Shown here: one piece after another, positions 18,613 through 28,588 of the stretch
How positions within the stretch are numbered: position 1 is the first letter of the stretch
Layout: each line of letters opens with the position of its first letter
Assembly (NCBI GenBank): GCA_021788645.1
Contig: JAJYKK010000001.1
Coordinates: forward strand, 1-64,000
DNA: 64,000 nucleotides
Source: Pseudomonadota bacterium
Lineage (GTDB): Bacteria > Pseudomonadota > Gammaproteobacteria > Burkholderiales > JAKAFK01
Direction: 5' to 3'
Translations under genes and position numbers: made by a program
The notes under the pieces: model-generated
Databases searched by the model: none
What the model was told of the DNA's origin: nothing
The model's input: only the letters and a program-made list of their open reading frames with translations

Positions 18613-19172
18613 CAGACGAGCGAGAACCCAGTGGCCCACAGCACGATTCCGGCGGCGGCGCTCGCCCCCGCAACGGCGAAAAGCCATGCGCGCCCGGTCA
18701 ATGCCGTGATGCTCGCCAGAGAAATGGCGATTTGCAGGAAGATCATGGCGAGCGCCATGCTGGTATAGGGGCGGTCCAGGCGGTCGCTCTCCGCGTCGGC
18801 ATGTTCGCTGGCGGCCTCGAAGGCATCCGCCTTCGTTTTTACCTGATCCTTCTGCGCGCGGTACTTCTCGATCTTCGCGGCGAACGGCTTCGCCCGCTCA
18901 GGGGGCAAGAGCTCCAATGCCAGTTCCATCACGTGCTCCTTCGTGCTGATGGCTTGGTAGTAGTTCCACTGGTCGGTCGCTTGCGCCTTCTTGAGGACCG
19001 ACTCATTCTTGTAGAGCAGCACCTCATGCATTAAGCGGCTACCCTGATAGCCAACGATGGCGCCCAGCGTGGCGAGCAGCGCCGTAAAAATGGCGACCCA
19101 TTGGGCGAGGTTGTGGCTGTGGGCGCCATGCGGAATGTCATGGCTGGGGTCGTGCAGCGTTGCGTGACTCAT
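18612..19172 (-). CDS. DUF4337-like membrane protein
   Basis: The 186-residue protein has a histidine-rich N-terminus (MSHATLHDPSHDIPHGAHSHN), a membrane helix (VAIFTALLATLGAIVGYQG), a charged central region that may form a coiled coil (AAKIEKYRAQKDQVKTKADAFE), and two C-terminal helices. The motif ATDQWNYYQAISTKEHVMEL is typical of DUF4337 proteins, whose function is unknown. It is transcribed with the PAP2 phosphatase gene. The histidine-rich tail might bind metal, but nothing further supports that. Confidence 0.8.
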   Translation of the reverse strand: MSHATLHDPSHDIPHGAHSHNLAQWVAIFTALLATLGAIVGYQGSRLMHEVLLYKNESVLKKAQATDQWNYYQAISTKEHVMELALELLPPERAKPFAAKIEKYRAQKDQVKTKADAFEAASEHADAESDRLDRPYTSMALAMIFLQIAISLASITALTGRAWLFAVAGASAAAGIVLWATGFSLV

Positions 19173-19555
19173 GTGCGCTCCGAGAGAAATGTCTGGGATC
19201 TCCTGGAATGATAATGGAAGAAAGGCACGGCAGGGGAGGGGGCCGGCCACGCCTCAGCGGCTTCGAGCGTTTCAGCGCTGCCAACACGCCGCGCGCGCGG
19301 GGCCGGCATTCCAGCTGACCCGTGTTCCCGATCGCTTCTTTTCGATGCGCCGTGCACCGGGTGCGACGCCGCCCAATGCTGCCGGCGAACAGCTCATAAA
19401 GGTATAATAGGGTCGCAAGATCCGATGATATGATGCCCTGAGGCATGGCCACAGGGGACAGGCACGGGCCAACGGCCCGCGCGTGTTGGTTGGGAACGCA
19501 TGCGGTGCGGTGCCGGCGGGCGGCGCCGGCCCGTCGCGGAGGCTCGACAGTCAAA
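19173..19555. other. Divergent intergenic region before the HD-GYP gene
   Basis: This 383-base gap between a minus-strand and a plus-strand gene shows no gene I can support. A TATAAT hexamer lies at 19403-19408 facing right, but no matching -35 is visible at the right distance. GGAGG at 19538-19542 precedes the HD-GYP start. An upstream in-frame ATG at 19445 would extend the HD-GYP protein by 37 residues of low-complexity sequence, which I judge unlikely. Confidence 0.4.
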
Positions 19556-20572
19556 GTGGTGAAAAGAAACGTTCCGATAGACGAGTTGCGTGTGGGCCAC
19601 GTCGTCGATCTGTCCAATGCTTGGCTGGATCATCCGTTTTTGCGCAGCAGGTTCCGCGTGAGCTCGCAGGAGCAGATCGCAAAGATGCGCCGGCACGGCA
19701 TGCGCCAGGTCCTCGTCGACTTCGACAAAAGCGACGTGCGACAGCCCGGTTCTATCGCGGAACTGGCCTACGTCAGCCACAACGATGCCACGCCCGATCC
19801 CAAGGACCAGTCGCCGCCGCCGGCATGGAACCCGGACAACCTAGTGCCGCAGGAGCTGGGGGCGGTGCTGGGCGATCGGCGCATCTCGGGGGAAGGCAAG
19901 GCACGCGCCGTATACCGCCACAGCGTGAAGATGATGGAGCGATTGCTGGAGGCGCCGACCGCGGAGAATATCAAGGCGGGCAAGTCGGCCATCTTTTCGG
20001 TGACCGATATGATCCTCACCGACGATCAAACGGCATCCGCCCTGCTGCGGATCACGCAGCACGACTTCTATACCTATACGCACTCGGTCAACGTCGGCGT
20101 CAGCAGCTTGATGCTGGCGAAAGCCCTTTTCGGCCAGTCCGACGCGCACAACCTGCATGAGTTGGGGGCGGGATTCTTCCTGCACGATCTCGGCAAGGTC
20201 AAAGTGGATCCGGAAATCATCAACAAACCGGCGAAGCTCACGGAGGAGGAGATGCGGCGCATGCGCATCCATCCGTACCAGGGCTGTAAGCTCCTGCAGG
20301 GCGCCGATGCGCTTTCCGAGGAGTGCCGCGTCGTCGTGATGGAGCACCACGAACTGATGGACGGCAACGGCTATCCGAGACGTTTGGCGGGAGAGGAAAT
20401 CCACATCTACAGCCGAATCTGCTGCATCGCCGACGTGTTTGACGCGCTCACGGCGGAGCGTTCCTACAAGAAGGCCATGGCGCCTTTTGACGCCCTGACT
20501 TTGATGCGCGACCGGATGGGGGCGCATTTCGATCGGCGGTTGTTCGGCGCCTTCGTGCGGCTGTACGCCTGA
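19556..20572 (+). CDS. HD-GYP domain protein (cyclic-di-GMP phosphodiesterase type)
   Basis: The 338-residue protein starts with a DUF3391-like domain (KRNVPIDELRVGHVVDL, then FRVSSQEQIAKMRRHGMRQVLVD). The HD-GYP domain follows with FFLHDLGKVKVDPEIINK, HHELMDGNGYPRRL and the metal-binding IADVFDALTAERSYKKAM. The HD pair and the GYP motif are intact, so it is likely an active c-di-GMP phosphodiesterase. It would affect motility or biofilm state. The start is uncertain: GTG 19556 has a GGAGG 13 bases upstream, and GTG 19559 or ATG 19445 are alternatives. Confidence 0.88.
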   Translation: MVKRNVPIDELRVGHVVDLSNAWLDHPFLRSRFRVSSQEQIAKMRRHGMRQVLVDFDKSDVRQPGSIAELAYVSHNDATPDPKDQSPPPAWNPDNLVPQELGAVLGDRRISGEGKARAVYRHSVKMMERLLEAPTAENIKAGKSAIFSVTDMILTDDQTASALLRITQHDFYTYTHSVNVGVSSLMLAKALFGQSDAHNLHELGAGFFLHDLGKVKVDPEIINKPAKLTEEEMRRMRIHPYQGCKLLQGADALSEECRVVVMEHHELMDGNGYPRRLAGEEIHIYSRICCIADVFDALTAERSYKKAMAPFDALTLMRDRMGAHFDRRLFGAFVRLYA

Positions 20573-21040
20573 GGCGTGCCTTGTTGGTCCACGCGTCGCG
20601 GGCCTGGATTGGCTTCCCCGCGAGAGGCCGTGGTTGGTGATCGGCCTTTGCTTGTCGGACGAATTCGCGACGACAACGAGATGGGCGGGGCCGTGTGCGG
20701 GCTCGCGACCGCGGCTCACCGGCAAGTCCTGGACCTCAGCAAGGCTTTCGAGAACACCGGCGACCGGCACGACGACGACTCATCGGCGGCGCGGGCTACA
20801 CGTCCCTATGGTGTCATGCGGTTCGCGGTTCGGCCCTCGCCTGACATGGTGTGGGGACGCCTCGTGAACGCGGCAAGGAGACTGGGGCTGCCCCGCCGTT
20901 CTTTCTTTGACACCCGCCCGCGTGTTTCATAAAGTGGGAGATAGTGGTGGGAGCGTCATCTTGTTGGCGCATATCGCAAGTAGGATGGGCGCCATGTTTG
21001 ATCACCTTGGCTCCCACAATCGTAGCGTCAGGAGGGCGGA
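20573..21040. other. Intergenic region before phosphoketolase
   Basis: No gene can be supported in this 468-base gap. A possible weak terminator follows the HD-GYP gene: AGGCCG (20625-20630) with CGGCCT (20642-20647), then TTGCTTG. The last ~100 bases have lower GC and end with AGGAGGG, the phosphoketolase ribosome-binding site. Confidence 0.4.
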
Positions 21041-23416
21041 ATGGAAAGATCAGCGGGGACGGGCGCGGTGCCCCTTTCACCGGAGGAACTCCACGCCGTC
21101 GATGCCTATTGGCGCGCGGCCAATTACCTCTCAATCGGCCAGATCTACCTGCTCGACAATCCCCTTCTTCGCGAGCCCCTCAAGCTCGAGCATGTCAAGC
21201 CCCGTTTGCTCGGACATTGGGGCACGACGCCCGGCCTCAATTTCCTTTACGTGCACCTCAATCGGGTGATCAAGGCGCATGACGCCAACATGATTTTCGT
21301 GGCGGGGACCGGGCATGGCGGACCGGCCTTGGTGGCCAACACCTGGCTGGAGGGGAGCTACAGCGAGCTCTATCCCAACATCGCGCAAGACGAAGACGGC
21401 ATGAGACGCCTCTTCAGGCAGTTTTCGTTTCCCGGCGGCGTGGGAAGCCACGCCACGCCCGAGACGCCGGGCTCCATCCATGAAGGGGGCGAGCTTGGGT
21501 ATTCGATGTCCCACGCGTTCGGGGCGGTCTTCGACAACCCGGATCTCGTGGTCGCCTGCGTGGTCGGCGACGGGGAGGCCGAGACCGGTCCGCTCGCGAC
21601 GTCCTGGCATTCCAACAAATTCTTGAATCCCGTCCGGGACGGGGCCGTGCTCCCCATTCTCCACCTGAACGGCTACAAGATCGCCAATCCCACGCTGCTG
21701 GCACGGGTGCCGCGCGCGCAGCTCATCAGCCTGTTCGAGGGGTACGGCTATCGTCCTTACCTCGTGGAGGGCTCGGACCCGCGCCAGATGCACCAGAAAA
21801 TGGCCGCCACGCTCGACGAGGTCATGGGCGAGATCCGCTCGATTCAGCGCGTGGCGAGAGAGACTGGGCATCTCGCCCGGCCCGCCTGGCCGATGATCAT
21901 TTTGATCTCCCCCAAGGGATGGACCGGCCCCAAGGAGGTCGACGGGAAGAAGGCGGAAGGATTCTGGCGTTCGCATCAGGTGCCCTTCGCCAACATGACG
22001 CCCGAGCACCTTGCGCTGCTCGATGGCTGGATGAAGAGTTATCGGCCCGAGGAGCTGTTCGATGCGAACGGCGCCCCGATCGAGATGTTGCGTGCGCTTC
22101 CGCCGGCTGGAACGCGCCGCATGGGGCTCAATCCCCACGCCAATGGGGGGCTCATGCTGCGTGAGCTGCGCCTTCCCGAGTTCCGTGAGTATGCCGTCGA
22201 TATCCCGGGGCCGGGGAGCATCGATGCGGAAGGGACCCGCGTGATGGGACGGTTCCTGCGCGATGTCATGCGATTGAACGAAGCGCGGGGAAATTTCCGG
22301 GTGTTCGGGCCTGATGAGACGGCCTCCAACCGCCTCGACGCGCTGTTTGAGGTCACCGAGCGGGCCTGGATGGCGGAGCGCTTGCCGGAGGACGAGCATC
22401 TGGCGCCGGAGGGCCGGGTGATGGAGATCCTCTCCGAGCATACCTGCCAAGGCTGGCTCGAGGGCTATCTGCTGACCGGGCGCCATGGCTTGTTTTCCTG
22501 TTATGAGGCGTTCATCCACATCGTCGATTCCATGTTCAACCAGCATGCGAAGTGGCTCAAGATCAGCAAGGAGATCCCCTGGCGCCACTCGATTGCCTCC
22601 TTGAACTATCTTTTGACCTCCCATGTCTGGCGCCAGGATCACAACGGCTTCTCGCATCAGGATCCCGGGTTCGTCGACCACGTCGTCAATAAGAAAGCGG
22701 ACATCATCCGCGTCTATCTGCCGCCCGATGCCAATACGCTGCTCTATGTGACCGACCGGTGCCTGCGCTCGCGTGACCGCATCAACGTGGTCGTGGCCGG
22801 GAAACAGCCGGAACTGCAGTGGCTGGACATGGAGCAGGCGATCAAGCATTGCACGGCCGGCGTCGGAATATGGGATTGGGCGAGCAATGACCAGGACAGC
22901 GAGCCCGACGTGGTGATGGCGGCGGCCGGCGACGTGGCGACGCTGGAGACGTTGGCCGCCGTCAAGATCCTGCGCGAGCATCTGCCGGAGCTCAAGGTGC
23001 GCGTCATCAACGTGGTCGACCTGATGACCCTCCAGCCGCGCGAGGAGCATCCGCACGGTCTGTCGGACCGGGAATTCGAGATCTTGTTCACCAGCGACAA
23101 GCCGATCATTTTCGCCTATCACGGCTATCCCTGGCTGATCCACCGCCTGACCTACCGGCGTCCCAACCACGATGCCATGCATGTGCGCGGCTATAAGGAG
23201 GAGGGCACGACGACGACGCCATTCGACATGTGCGTGCGCAACGACCTGGACCGCTTCCATCTGGTGGCCGACGTGATTGATCGGGTGCCGCGGCTCGGCT
23301 ACCGCGCCGCCTATCTCAAGCTGTACGTGCGGGACAAGCTGATTGAGCACAAGGAATATATCGCGCGCCACGGCGAGGACATGCCGGAGATCAGCCAGTG
23401 GCGCTGGCCTGGGTGA
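21041..23416 (+). CDS. xfp: Xylulose-5-phosphate/fructose-6-phosphate phosphoketolase
   Basis: Phosphoketolase uses thiamine diphosphate to split xylulose 5-phosphate (or fructose 6-phosphate) with phosphate, giving acetyl phosphate. The 791-residue length is normal. Signature segments are [63 protein letters not shown] and [20 protein letters not shown], where GDGEAETG-x-LA is the cofactor-binding motif. Near the middle come [19 protein letters not shown] and [10 protein letters not shown]. The gene stands alone with a perfect AGGAGG site. In an autotroph it could supply acetyl units from Calvin-cycle sugars, which is inferred. Confidence 0.97.
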   Translation: MERSAGTGAVPLSPEELHAVDAYWRAANYLSIGQIYLLDNPLLREPLKLEHVKPRLLGHWGTTPGLNFLYVHLNRVIKAHDANMIFVAGTGHGGPALVANTWLEGSYSELYPNIAQDEDGMRRLFRQFSFPGGVGSHATPETPGSIHEGGELGYSMSHAFGAVFDNPDLVVACVVGDGEAETGPLATSWHSNKFLNPVRDGAVLPILHLNGYKIANPTLLARVPRAQLISLFEGYGYRPYLVEGSDPRQMHQKMAATLDEVMGEIRSIQRVARETGHLARPAWPMIILISPKGWTGPKEVDGKKAEGFWRSHQVPFANMTPEHLALLDGWMKSYRPEELFDANGAPIEMLRALPPAGTRRMGLNPHANGGLMLRELRLPEFREYAVDIPGPGSIDAEGTRVMGRFLRDVMRLNEARGNFRVFGPDETASNRLDALFEVTERAWMAERLPEDEHLAPEGRVMEILSEHTCQGWLEGYLLTGRHGLFSCYEAFIHIVDSMFNQHAKWLKISKEIPWRHSIASLNYLLTSHVWRQDHNGFSHQDPGFVDHVVNKKADIIRVYLPPDANTLLYVTDRCLRSRDRINVVVAGKQPELQWLDMEQAIKHCTAGVGIWDWASNDQDSEPDVVMAAAGDVATLETLAAVKILREHLPELKVRVINVVDLMTLQPREEHPHGLSDREFEILFTSDKPIIFAYHGYPWLIHRLTYRRPNHDAMHVRGYKEEGTTTTPFDMCVRNDLDRFHLVADVIDRVPRLGYRAAYLKLYVRDKLIEHKEYIARHGEDMPEISQWRWPG

Positions 23417-23471
23417 CGCGCGTTCGCGTCGCGCTGGGGCGGCATGCGGCCGGTCGCCGGGCGGGGCTGGG

Positions 23472-24845
23472 TCAGCCTCGCCCGGCGGGGCCGGTTGTCA
23501 TCACGGGGCCCGCTGGGCCGGGGGCCCCAGTCAGGCGGACGACGAGTCCATCCTCAAGCGGGCCATCGAGGGGAATCCGGACGCGATATCCGCTTCCGGG
23601 CGCTTCCGAGACCGGCGAGCCGCCCTCGTCAACCATGTGGGTGAGCCGGAGGCGCCGGTTGCCGGATGGATGCATGATCTCCAGCCAGTCGCCCACCCGG
23701 AAGCGATTCTTGACGCAAACCAGGCTCAAGCCGGTCGCCGTGTCGTGAGCGAGAATGTCGCCGACGTATTGGGCCCGTTTGCTTTCTGAGTGGCCCTGGC
23801 GATAATTCTGGTGGCTCTCCGGCGCGTGCCGGTCGAAGAATCCCGCCGTATAGCCGCGTGACGCCAGGCTTTCGAGGTCGTTGAGGCAGGCGGGATCGAA
23901 AGGACGCCCTTGGGCGCCGTCGTCGATGGCCTTGCGATAGACTTGGGCGGTGCGCGCCACGTAGTAGGTCGACTTGGTGCGGCCTTCGATCTTGAGCGAG
24001 TCGATGCCCAGCTGCACCAGCCGCTCCACATGTTCGGCGCCCCGCAGATCCTTCGAATTCAGAATATAGGTTCCATGCTCGTCCTCCAGAATGGGCATGA
24101 ATTGCTGCGGGCGGGCGGACTCTTCGAGGAGGTATAGGCCGTCTGCGAGGGGGTGGCGAACGGTGCCGTCGCTGCCCATCGCGATCGCGGGGCGCAGGCC
24201 GACGTTGCCCGACGCGTCTTCTTGCGCGGGATGCAGCGCATATTCCCAGCGGCACGAGTTGGTGCAGGTGCCCTGGTTTGCATCGCGGTGGTTGAAATAG
24301 CCGGACAGCAGGCAGCGTCCGGAATAGGCGATGCACAGGGCGCCATGGATGAACACTTCCAGTTCCATGTCCGGGCACTGTTGCCGGATTTCCTCGATCT
24401 CGCTCAAGGACAGCTCGCGCGAGAGGATCACGCGCGCGAGCCCGACCGCTTTCCAGAATTTCACCGCCGCATGGTTGACCGTGTTCGCCTGCACGGACAG
24501 ATGGATCGGCATCTCCGGCCAGCGTTCCCGAACGAGCCCGATGAGGCCCGGATCGGCCATGATGAGGGCATCGGGGCCGCACGCGATGACCGCTGCCATG
24601 TCGCGAGCGTAGGTCTTGACCTTCGCGTTGTGCGCCATCAGGTTGCTCGCGACGTAAAACTTCTTGCCCAGGGCGTGGGCATGCTCGATGCCGGTGGCCA
24701 GTTGTTCGAGCTGGAATTCGTTGTTGCGCGCCCGCAGGGAGTAGCGGGGCTGCCCGGCATAGACCGCGTCGGCGCCGAAAAGGAAGGCGTAGCGCAGCTT
24801 CTCGAGATTGCCGGCCGGCAGCAGGAGTTCAGGCTTGTGTCGCAT
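23472..24845 (-). CDS. trhP: Peptidase U32-family tRNA hydroxylation protein TrhP (YegQ-like)
   Basis: The 457-residue protein closely resembles E. coli YegQ/TrhP: PELLLPAGNLEKLRYAF, DAVYAGQPRYSLRARNNEF, HALGKKFYVASN, HLSVQANTVN, VILSRELSLSEIEEIR and FIHGALCIAYSGRCLLSGY. CTNSCRWEY follows, the conserved cysteines expected to bind an iron-sulfur cluster. TrhP makes 5-hydroxyuridine at the wobble position of certain tRNAs in a prephenate-dependent reaction. It lies 77 bases from the divergent dnaE gene. Despite the family name, peptidase activity is not expected. Confidence 0.92.
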   Translation of the reverse strand: MRHKPELLLPAGNLEKLRYAFLFGADAVYAGQPRYSLRARNNEFQLEQLATGIEHAHALGKKFYVASNLMAHNAKVKTYARDMAAVIACGPDALIMADPGLIGLVRERWPEMPIHLSVQANTVNHAAVKFWKAVGLARVILSRELSLSEIEEIRQQCPDMELEVFIHGALCIAYSGRCLLSGYFNHRDANQGTCTNSCRWEYALHPAQEDASGNVGLRPAIAMGSDGTVRHPLADGLYLLEESARPQQFMPILEDEHGTYILNSKDLRGAEHVERLVQLGIDSLKIEGRTKSTYYVARTAQVYRKAIDDGAQGRPFDPACLNDLESLASRGYTAGFFDRHAPESHQNYRQGHSESKRAQYVGDILAHDTATGLSLVCVKNRFRVGDWLEIMHPSGNRRLRLTHMVDEGGSPVSEAPGSGYRVRIPLDGPLEDGLVVRLTGAPGPAGPVMTTGPAGRG

Positions 24846-24922
24846 GATGGTAAACTGTGCGGGTGGCTCGCTGAAATCCGCGCGCGGCCGCGTCCATCCC
24901 CAAAAACCGCCATCATAACATC

Positions 24923-27900
24923 ATGCCGCGCCCCTCCTTCGTGCACTTGAGGCTTCACAGCGAATATTCCGTCGTCGACGGCATCGTGCGCATTCACGAT
25001 GCGGTGGCGCGCGCGAAGGACGACGGGATGCCGGCGCTTGCGCTCACCGACTTGGGCAATCTGTTCGGCATGGTGAAGTTCTATCAGGCGGCTCGCTCGC
25101 AGGGCATCAAGCCCATCATCGGCTGCGATGCGTGGATCGATGAGGAGGGGGGCAGAGATTCGCGCGCGCGGGTGTTGCTCCTATGCCAGTCGCGTGACGG
25201 CTACCGGCGGTTGTGCGAGCTCCTCTCGCGCGCCTACCGAAGCAATCAGCGGCACGGCCGCGCGTACATCCGCAAGGGCTGGTTGCGCGAAGGAGGGACC
25301 GAGGGGTTGATTGCCCTGTCCGGCGCACATATGGGCGATATCGGCATCGCCTTGGCGGCCGACCACGGGGATGAGGCGATGCGCCTGGCGGAGGGCTGGC
25401 GCACGCTTTTCCCCGGCCGCTTCTACATTGAGCTGCAGCGTCCGGGGGGGGGGCAGGCGGAGGCCTATCTACGCCAGGCGGTGCGGCTTGCCAGCGAAGC
25501 GGGGCTTCCCGTCGTGGCGACGCAGCCGATCCAGTTTCTCAATCGCGATGATCACAAGGCGCACGAGGCGCGGGTGTGCATCGCGGAAGGGGCGATCCTC
25601 GGGGATCCGCGCAGGCCCCGTGCGTTCACCGAAGAACAATATTTCAAGAGCGCGCAGGAGATGGCGGTGCTGTTCCAGGACCTTCCCCAGGCCCTGGAAA
25701 ACAGCGTGGAGATTGCCAAGCGGTGCAATCTGACGGTGCAGCTCGGCAAGAGCAAGTTGCCGCAGTTTCCCACCCCGGACGGCGTCGGTCTTGACGACTA
25801 CCTGTGCCTGCGTGCGCACGAGGGGTTGATTCGGCGGCTCGAGGCGCTGTACCCCAACGCCTCGGTACGGGAGGAGCAACGGCCGATCTACGAGGAAAGG
25901 CTCAAGTTTGAGACCGACACCATCTTGCAAATGGGCTTCTCCGGCTACTTTCTGATCGTCGCGGATTTCATCAACTGGGCCAAGAACAATGGCGTTCCGG
26001 TAGGGCCGGGACGGGGATCCGGCGCGGGATCCCTGGTCGCTTATTCCATCGGGATCACCGATCTCGATCCTTTGCGCTACGACTTGCTGTTCGAGCGGTT
26101 TCTCAATCCCGAGCGGGTATCGATGCCCGACTTTGACGTCGATTTCTGCCAGGATGGGCGCGAGCGCGTCATCGACTATGTGAAGGAGGCCTATGGGGCG
26201 GAGAGCGTGTCCCAGATCGCCACCTTCGGTACCCTCGGGTCGAAGTCGGTGATCCGGGATGTGGGGCGCGTTCTCGACATGCCCTACAGCTTTTGCGACC
26301 TGCTGTCCAAGCTCGTGCCCATGGAAGGGGTGAAGCCGGTTTCGCTCCAGAAGGCGCTGGAACTCGAACCGCAGCTCAGGGAGCGCTACGAGCGCGAGGA
26401 GGAGGTTCGGGAGCTTTTCGACCTTGCCGAGAAGCTTGAGGAATTGACCCGCAATATCGGCATGCATGCGGGCGGCGTCCTGATCGCGCCGGGGAAGATC
26501 ACGGACTTCTGTCCGGTCTACTGCGCCCAGGGCACGGACTCGGTGGTCAGCCAGTTCGACAAGGACGACGTCGAGCAGGCCGGTCTGGTGAAGTTCGACT
26601 TCCTCGGCTTGCGTACGCTCACGATCATCGACTGGGCCGTCCGCCATGTCCGCGACCTCGAGCATGCGGCGACGGGTGCCGAGTCGGCGTTCGGCATCGA
26701 TCATCTGCCGCTGGACGACGTCAGGACCTACGATCTGCTAAAGGCATGCAACACCACGGCCGTCTTCCAGCTGGAATCGCGCGGCATGAAAGATCTCATC
26801 CGGCGCTTGCAGCCGGATTGCTTCGACGACATCGTGGCGCTGGTCGCGCTTTTTCGTCCCGGCCCACTCGGCTCCGGCATGGTGGACGACTTCATCAACC
26901 GGAAGCACGGCAAGGCGCGGGTGGACTATCTGCACCCCAAGCTCGAGGCGGTCCTGAAACCGACCTACGGTGTGATCGTCTACCAGGAACAGGTGATGCA
27001 GATCGCGCAGATCCTGGGAGGCTACTCGCTGGGGGGCGCCGATCTGCTGCGGCGCGCGATGGGCAAGAAGAAGGCGGAGGAAATGGCCAAGCACCGTGGC
27101 ATCTTCGTCGAGGGCGCGGTGAAGGGGGGCGTGGAGGCGAAGCAGGCCGAGCACCTGTTCGACCTGATGGAGAAATTCGCGGAATACGGCTTCAACAAGT
27201 CGCACTCGGCGGCCTACGCCCTCGTGGCCTATCAGACGGCCTATCTCAAGGCGCACCATCCGGCGGCATTCATGGCCGCTACGCTGTCGTCCGACATGGA
27301 TGACACGGACAAGGTGCAGGTGGCGTACGAGGACTGCGTTGCGCATGGCCTGACCCTGCTCGCGCCCGATGTCAACGTCAGCGGCTACCGGTTCGTGCCC
27401 GTCGGGCCCAAGGACATCCGCTATGGGCTGGGCGCCGTCAAGGGGACGGGGGAGGCGGCGATCGAGGCGATCGTCAAGGCGCGAGAGTCAGGCGGTCCCT
27501 TCCGCGACCTGTTCGATCTGTGTCGGCGGGTAGACAAGCGCTTGGTGAACCGGCGTGTGCTGGAATCCTTGATTCGCGCCGGCGCCCTGGATGGACTTGA
27601 TGATCATCGGGCGCGCCTGCTGGCGTCCGTTGGCCTGGCCTTGGAGTATGCCGAACAGGACAGCCGAAACGCCAATCAGGCGAGCCTGTTCAATTTGCTC
27701 GGGGACGAGGACGTCGGTAAGGTCACGCTGGTCGAGGTGCCGCGCTGGTCGGAAAAGGATCGCCTGCTCTACGAGAAGCTGAGCCTGGGCTTCTATTTCA
27801 GCGGGCATCCCTTTACGGTGTATGGCGAGGAGCTTCGCCCCTTCGTGAGGACACGCCTCAATGCTATTGTTCCCCAATCGCAGCCCGTAGTGCTCGCGGG

Positions 27901-28375
27901 CGTGATCTATGGGATCCGGACCCAGATGACGCGCCGGGGAAAGATGGCGTTCGTCGCGCTCGACGATGCCTCCGCGCAAGTGGAAGTCGCCGTGTTCAGG
28001 GAACTGTTCGAGGCCCACCGGGACTGCCTCAAGGAGGACCAGCTCCTGGTCGTGGAGGGGAAGGTGTCGAAGGACGACTATTCGGGCGGGTTGCGCGTCA
28101 CGGCGGATAAGCTGTACGACTTGGCCGGCGCACGCAGCCGCTTCGCCAAAGCGGTGCGCCTGACGTGCAACGGCGGGTCCAGAGGGGACAAGCTCCAGGA
28201 GATCCTGGCGCCGTTTCGCAACGGGCCCTGTCCGGTCGTGGTCGCATACCGCAACGGCCGGGCGCGTTGCGAGATTGAACTGGGCGAGTCCTGGCGCGTG
28301 CATGTGCACGACGACCTGCTCAGGTCCCTGCAGGACTGGCTGTCTACCGACAATGTCGCCATCGACTACCCTTGA
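24923..28375 (+). CDS. dnaE: DNA polymerase III subunit alpha
   Basis: This 1150-residue protein is the replicative polymerase catalytic subunit. It starts with a PHP domain (FVHLRLHSEYSVVDG). The polymerase core has GPGRGSGAGSLVAY near residue 360 and MPDFDVDF near 400, with the two catalytic aspartates at positions close to those of E. coli DnaE. Further on come NIGMHAGGVLIAP, GLVKFDFLGLRTL, EYGFNKSHSAAYALVAYQTAYLK, a helix-hairpin-helix region and a C-terminal OB fold (GRMAFVALDD-like). A run of ten G (25444-25453) lies in the coding sequence. Length is close to the E. coli protein. Confidence 0.97.
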   Translation: MPRPSFVHLRLHSEYSVVDGIVRIHDAVARAKDDGMPALALTDLGNLFGMVKFYQAARSQGIKPIIGCDAWIDEEGGRDSRARVLLLCQSRDGYRRLCELLSRAYRSNQRHGRAYIRKGWLREGGTEGLIALSGAHMGDIGIALAADHGDEAMRLAEGWRTLFPGRFYIELQRPGGGQAEAYLRQAVRLASEAGLPVVATQPIQFLNRDDHKAHEARVCIAEGAILGDPRRPRAFTEEQYFKSAQEMAVLFQDLPQALENSVEIAKRCNLTVQLGKSKLPQFPTPDGVGLDDYLCLRAHEGLIRRLEALYPNASVREEQRPIYEERLKFETDTILQMGFSGYFLIVADFINWAKNNGVPVGPGRGSGAGSLVAYSIGITDLDPLRYDLLFERFLNPERVSMPDFDVDFCQDGRERVIDYVKEAYGAESVSQIATFGTLGSKSVIRDVGRVLDMPYSFCDLLSKLVPMEGVKPVSLQKALELEPQLRERYEREEEVRELFDLAEKLEELTRNIGMHAGGVLIAPGKITDFCPVYCAQGTDSVVSQFDKDDVEQAGLVKFDFLGLRTLTIIDWAVRHVRDLEHAATGAESAFGIDHLPLDDVRTYDLLKACNTTAVFQLESRGMKDLIRRLQPDCFDDIVALVALFRPGPLGSGMVDDFINRKHGKARVDYLHPKLEAVLKPTYGVIVYQEQVMQIAQILGGYSLGGADLLRRAMGKKKAEEMAKHRGIFVEGAVKGGVEAKQAEHLFDLMEKFAEYGFNKSHSAAYALVAYQTAYLKAHHPAAFMAATLSSDMDDTDKVQVAYEDCVAHGLTLLAPDVNVSGYRFVPVGPKDIRYGLGAVKGTGEAAIEAIVKARESGGPFRDLFDLCRRVDKRLVNRRVLESLIRAGALDGLDDHRARLLASVGLALEYAEQDSRNANQASLFNLLGDEDVGKVTLVEVPRWSEKDRLLYEKLSLGFYFSGHPFTVYGEELRPFVRTRLNAIVPQSQPVVLAGVIYGIRTQMTRRGKMAFVALDDASAQVEVAVFRELFEAHRDCLKEDQLLVVEGKVSKDDYSGGLRVTADKLYDLAGARSRFAKAVRLTCNGGSRGDKLQEILAPFRNGPCPVVVAYRNGRARCEIELGESWRVHVHDDLLRSLQDWLSTDNVAIDYP

Positions 28376-28444
28376 CGCCCGCCCCGCGGGCCGCCCGGTC
28401 TGCCGGCTTTCGCCATGCCGCGAGGCACGGGATGCAAAAAATAT

Positions 28445-28471
28445 TTGCACATTCAATTACTATATTATAAG
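28445..28471 (+). promoter_or_regulatory. Promoter-like pair upstream of the RNA candidate
   Basis: TTGCAC (28445-28450, four of six) and TATAAG (28466-28471, five of six) lie 15 bases apart; TAAGAT at 28468-28473 gives the standard 17-base spacing with a weaker match. The patch is far more AT-rich than its surroundings. Initiation near 28478 would fit the hairpin and terminator downstream. Confidence 0.4.
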
Positions 28472-28477
28472 ATGCTA

Positions 28478-28588
28478 ATTGTGTTCGGTACCTCATTCCT
28501 TTCCCAAGGAATTATCGGGCACAGTCTCCTCCATCCTCCTATTTAGGTGGAATTCGGCGCGGTCATTTTTGAACCGCGCTTTTTTTTT
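28478..28588 (+). ncRNA. Candidate small RNA with anti-Shine-Dalgarno repeats
   Basis: About 110 bases downstream of a promoter-like AT-rich patch fold into a recognisable small-RNA layout. A perfect 7-base-pair hairpin, ATTCCTT (28495-28501) with AAGGAAT (28506-28512), is followed by CTCCTCC (28526-28532) and CCTCCT (28535-28540), then by an intrinsic terminator. The C/U-rich pair can base-pair with AGGAGG-type ribosome-binding sites. CCTCCT could also fold loosely with AGGTGG just downstream. No open frame with a ribosome-binding site overlaps it convincingly. Expression and function are inferred from structure only. Confidence 0.45.
28557..28588 (+). terminator. Intrinsic terminator of the RNA candidate
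   Basis: GCGCGGT (28557-28563) pairs with ACCGCGC (28573-28579) around a 9-base loop, directly followed by nine T (28580-28588). This is a strong factor-independent terminator on the plus strand, about 190 bases after dnaE. Confidence 0.8.

Noticed and set aside
19403-19408. TATAAT hexamer as an HD-GYP promoter
   Set aside because: No acceptable -35 hexamer lies 16-18 bases upstream; one hexamer alone is not enough.
20634-20932. Short plus-strand frames before phosphoketolase
   Set aside because: No ribosome-binding site and Arg/Thr-rich low-quality translations; treated as intergenic.
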